Source of the DNA: Streptantibioticus rubrisoli | GTDB lineage: Bacteria > Actinomycetota > Actinomycetes > Streptomycetales > Streptomycetaceae | Assembly (NCBI RefSeq): GCF_024436055.1 | Contig: NZ_JANFNH010000004.1 | Location: 62,001-126,000 of the forward strand | Reading direction: 5' to 3' | Length of the DNA: 64,000 nucleotides | In this document: positions 63,322 through 64,000 of the stretch, one piece after another | How positions within the stretch are numbered: the first letter of the stretch is position 1 | Layout of the letters: each line of letters starts with the position of its first letter | Position numbers and translations under genes: made by a program | The notes under the pieces: generated by a model | Seen by the model: only the letters and a program-made list of their open reading frames with translations | Databases searched by the model: none | Told to the model about the DNA's origin: nothing

Positions 63322-64000
63322 ATGGGCGTCATGGGGCGGCAGATCGGGATCACGCAGGAGTGGCCGCAGGTAGCCTGCGGTCTGTCGGCGGCACGGGCCG
63401 AACTCGGGCTAGAGCAGCGGGAGTTCGAGCTGGCGGTGCAGCTTGGAGAGGTGCGTACCGTACCGGGCGAGCTCCGCGGTGCGGTGGGTGAGCATCGAAT
63501 GGTGGCTCGCGCGGAGGTGGAGCGGCTGCGGGCCGAGGACGGTTTTCCCGGTACGTTGCGTGACCGGATCCGTCTGGTGGGCACGGTGGCGGGCGCGGAG
63601 GCGCTAGGCGTCAGCCGGGACCGGTTCGGCACGTTGGCCAGAGCGGGTTGTTTCCGCCCGGCACGCTGGTACGTCAACCGGTACCAGGCCGTGGTGTGGC
63701 TCTATCTCGCCCGCGAGGTACGGGAGTTCGGCGCGCTCAACCCCCATCTGCTGGCGCGGCGACTGCCGAGTGGGCTGCGGGCGCGCATCGAGTCGGGCGG
63801 TGATCTACGGGCGCGCGGTTGGCGGTCCCGGTGCGTTGAGCGGCTGGTCGCCGACGCCACCGACGCCTGGCAGGAGGCGGCGGTGTGGGCGGCCCTGCTC
63901 GGCCCGCGGGAGACGGCGCGGGTGGCACCGGACCGGCGGGAGCGGGATCACCTTCACCAACTGCTACCGGCTCTCTCCCCCGGCAAGCCGGGTATCTACG
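63322..64000 (+). CDS. DUF6397 family protein, truncated by the window end
   Basis: The frame is open from ATG 63322 (AAGGGGGAG upstream) to the last base, at least 226 residues. It opens MGVMGRQIGITQEWPQVACG and has LSAARAELGLEQREFELAVQ and GVSRDRFGTLARAGCFRPAR, a helix-turn-helix-like or mobile-element-regulator-like pattern, then WYVNRYQAVVWLYLAREVRE. This matches the Streptomyces DUF6397 family as I remember it. Its function is unknown. It occupies the position where cvnD would be expected. Confidence 0.8.
   Translation, partial: MGVMGRQIGITQEWPQVACGLSAARAELGLEQREFELAVQLGEVRTVPGELRGAVGEHRMVARAEVERLRAEDGFPGTLRDRIRLVGTVAGAEALGVSRDRFGTLARAGCFRPARWYVNRYQAVVWLYLAREVREFGALNPHLLARRLPSGLRARIESGGDLRARGWRSRCVERLVADATDAWQEAAVWAALLGPRETARVAPDRRERDHLHQLLPALSPGKPGIY

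Overview
This 64 kb window is chromosomal DNA of a high-GC filamentous actinomycete, almost certainly Streptomyces or a close relative. Coding regions show a very strong GC third-position bias. GTG starts, ATGA/GTGA gene overlaps and GC-rich convergent hairpins are common, and family markers include DUF5925, DUF6397, a conservon, class-E sortase signals and RNase Sa. From memory, the order dnaE2, imuB-like, lipase, LPMO and, further along, the SGNH esterase resembles the S. coelicolor dnaE2 neighbourhood (not checked by alignment). I see no rRNA, tRNA, CRISPR array or complete insertion sequence, so this looks like chromosome-arm accessory and catabolic DNA rather than a mobile element.

Layout. 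0.2-4.8 kb: an SOS-box-controlled mutasome operon (dnaE2 plus a catalytically degenerate imuB-like gene). 5-7.5 kb: secreted lipase, a sortase-anchored chitin/cellulose LPMO and a small membrane protein. 7.5-13.3 kb: a fused acyl-CoA carboxyltransferase whose interdomain linker is made from an intergenic repeat, a methyltransferase-Nudix fusion coupled to a YtrA-type GntR, a CaiB-like CoA-transferase and a DUF5925 AAA ATPase. 13.4-23.1 kb: an exopolysaccharide-type cluster (GH39 glycosidase, 1216-residue flippase/GT-C-like fusion, NodB deacetylase, two GT2 enzymes, CelD-like acetyltransferase, small membrane protein). 23.4-30.7 kb: SGNH hydrolase, small conserved protein, TetR-controlled DrrAB-like exporter, orphan type-ISP restriction domain, GntR and homogentisate dioxygenase.

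30.8-49.4 kb is an island of lipid and short-chain acid catabolism built from three TetR regulons, each with its own recognisable inverted-repeat operator. (a) AACTAGC-type sites lie at an ALDH/Zn-ADH operon and at a divergent TetR/acyl-CoA dehydrogenase pair. (b) KstR2-like TGAGCAA(G/C)CGCTTAG sites lie at a TetR gene and a MaoC hydratase. (c) TACCGAC(C/T)GGT sites lie at an SDR/acyl-CoA ligase operon, at a TetR/quinone oxidoreductase operon, and at an APH-type kinase/ACAD11-type dehydrogenase pair. Module (c) contains the gene set expected for 4-keto/4-hydroxy acid (levulinate-like) degradation through phosphorylation of a 4-hydroxyacyl-CoA. I regard it as the most interesting system here. 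A secreted penicillin acylase and an alpha/beta hydrolase-fold protein lacking its nucleophile sit inside the island.

49.5-53.6 kb carries glucarate dehydratase and a gluconate gntK-gntP operon with divergent gntR. 53.7-59.5 kb holds a NicT nickel transporter, a Nudix hydrolase, a LysR regulator, a 4-oxalocrotonate tautomerase-like protein, an RNase Sa homologue whose catalytic Glu is Ala, a hypothetical protein, a frameshifted zinc-ribbon gene and a methyltransferase. 59.8-63.1 kb is a conservon (cvnA-cvnB-cvnC) lacking the expected cvnD GTPase gene, followed by a DUF6397 gene cut by the window end.
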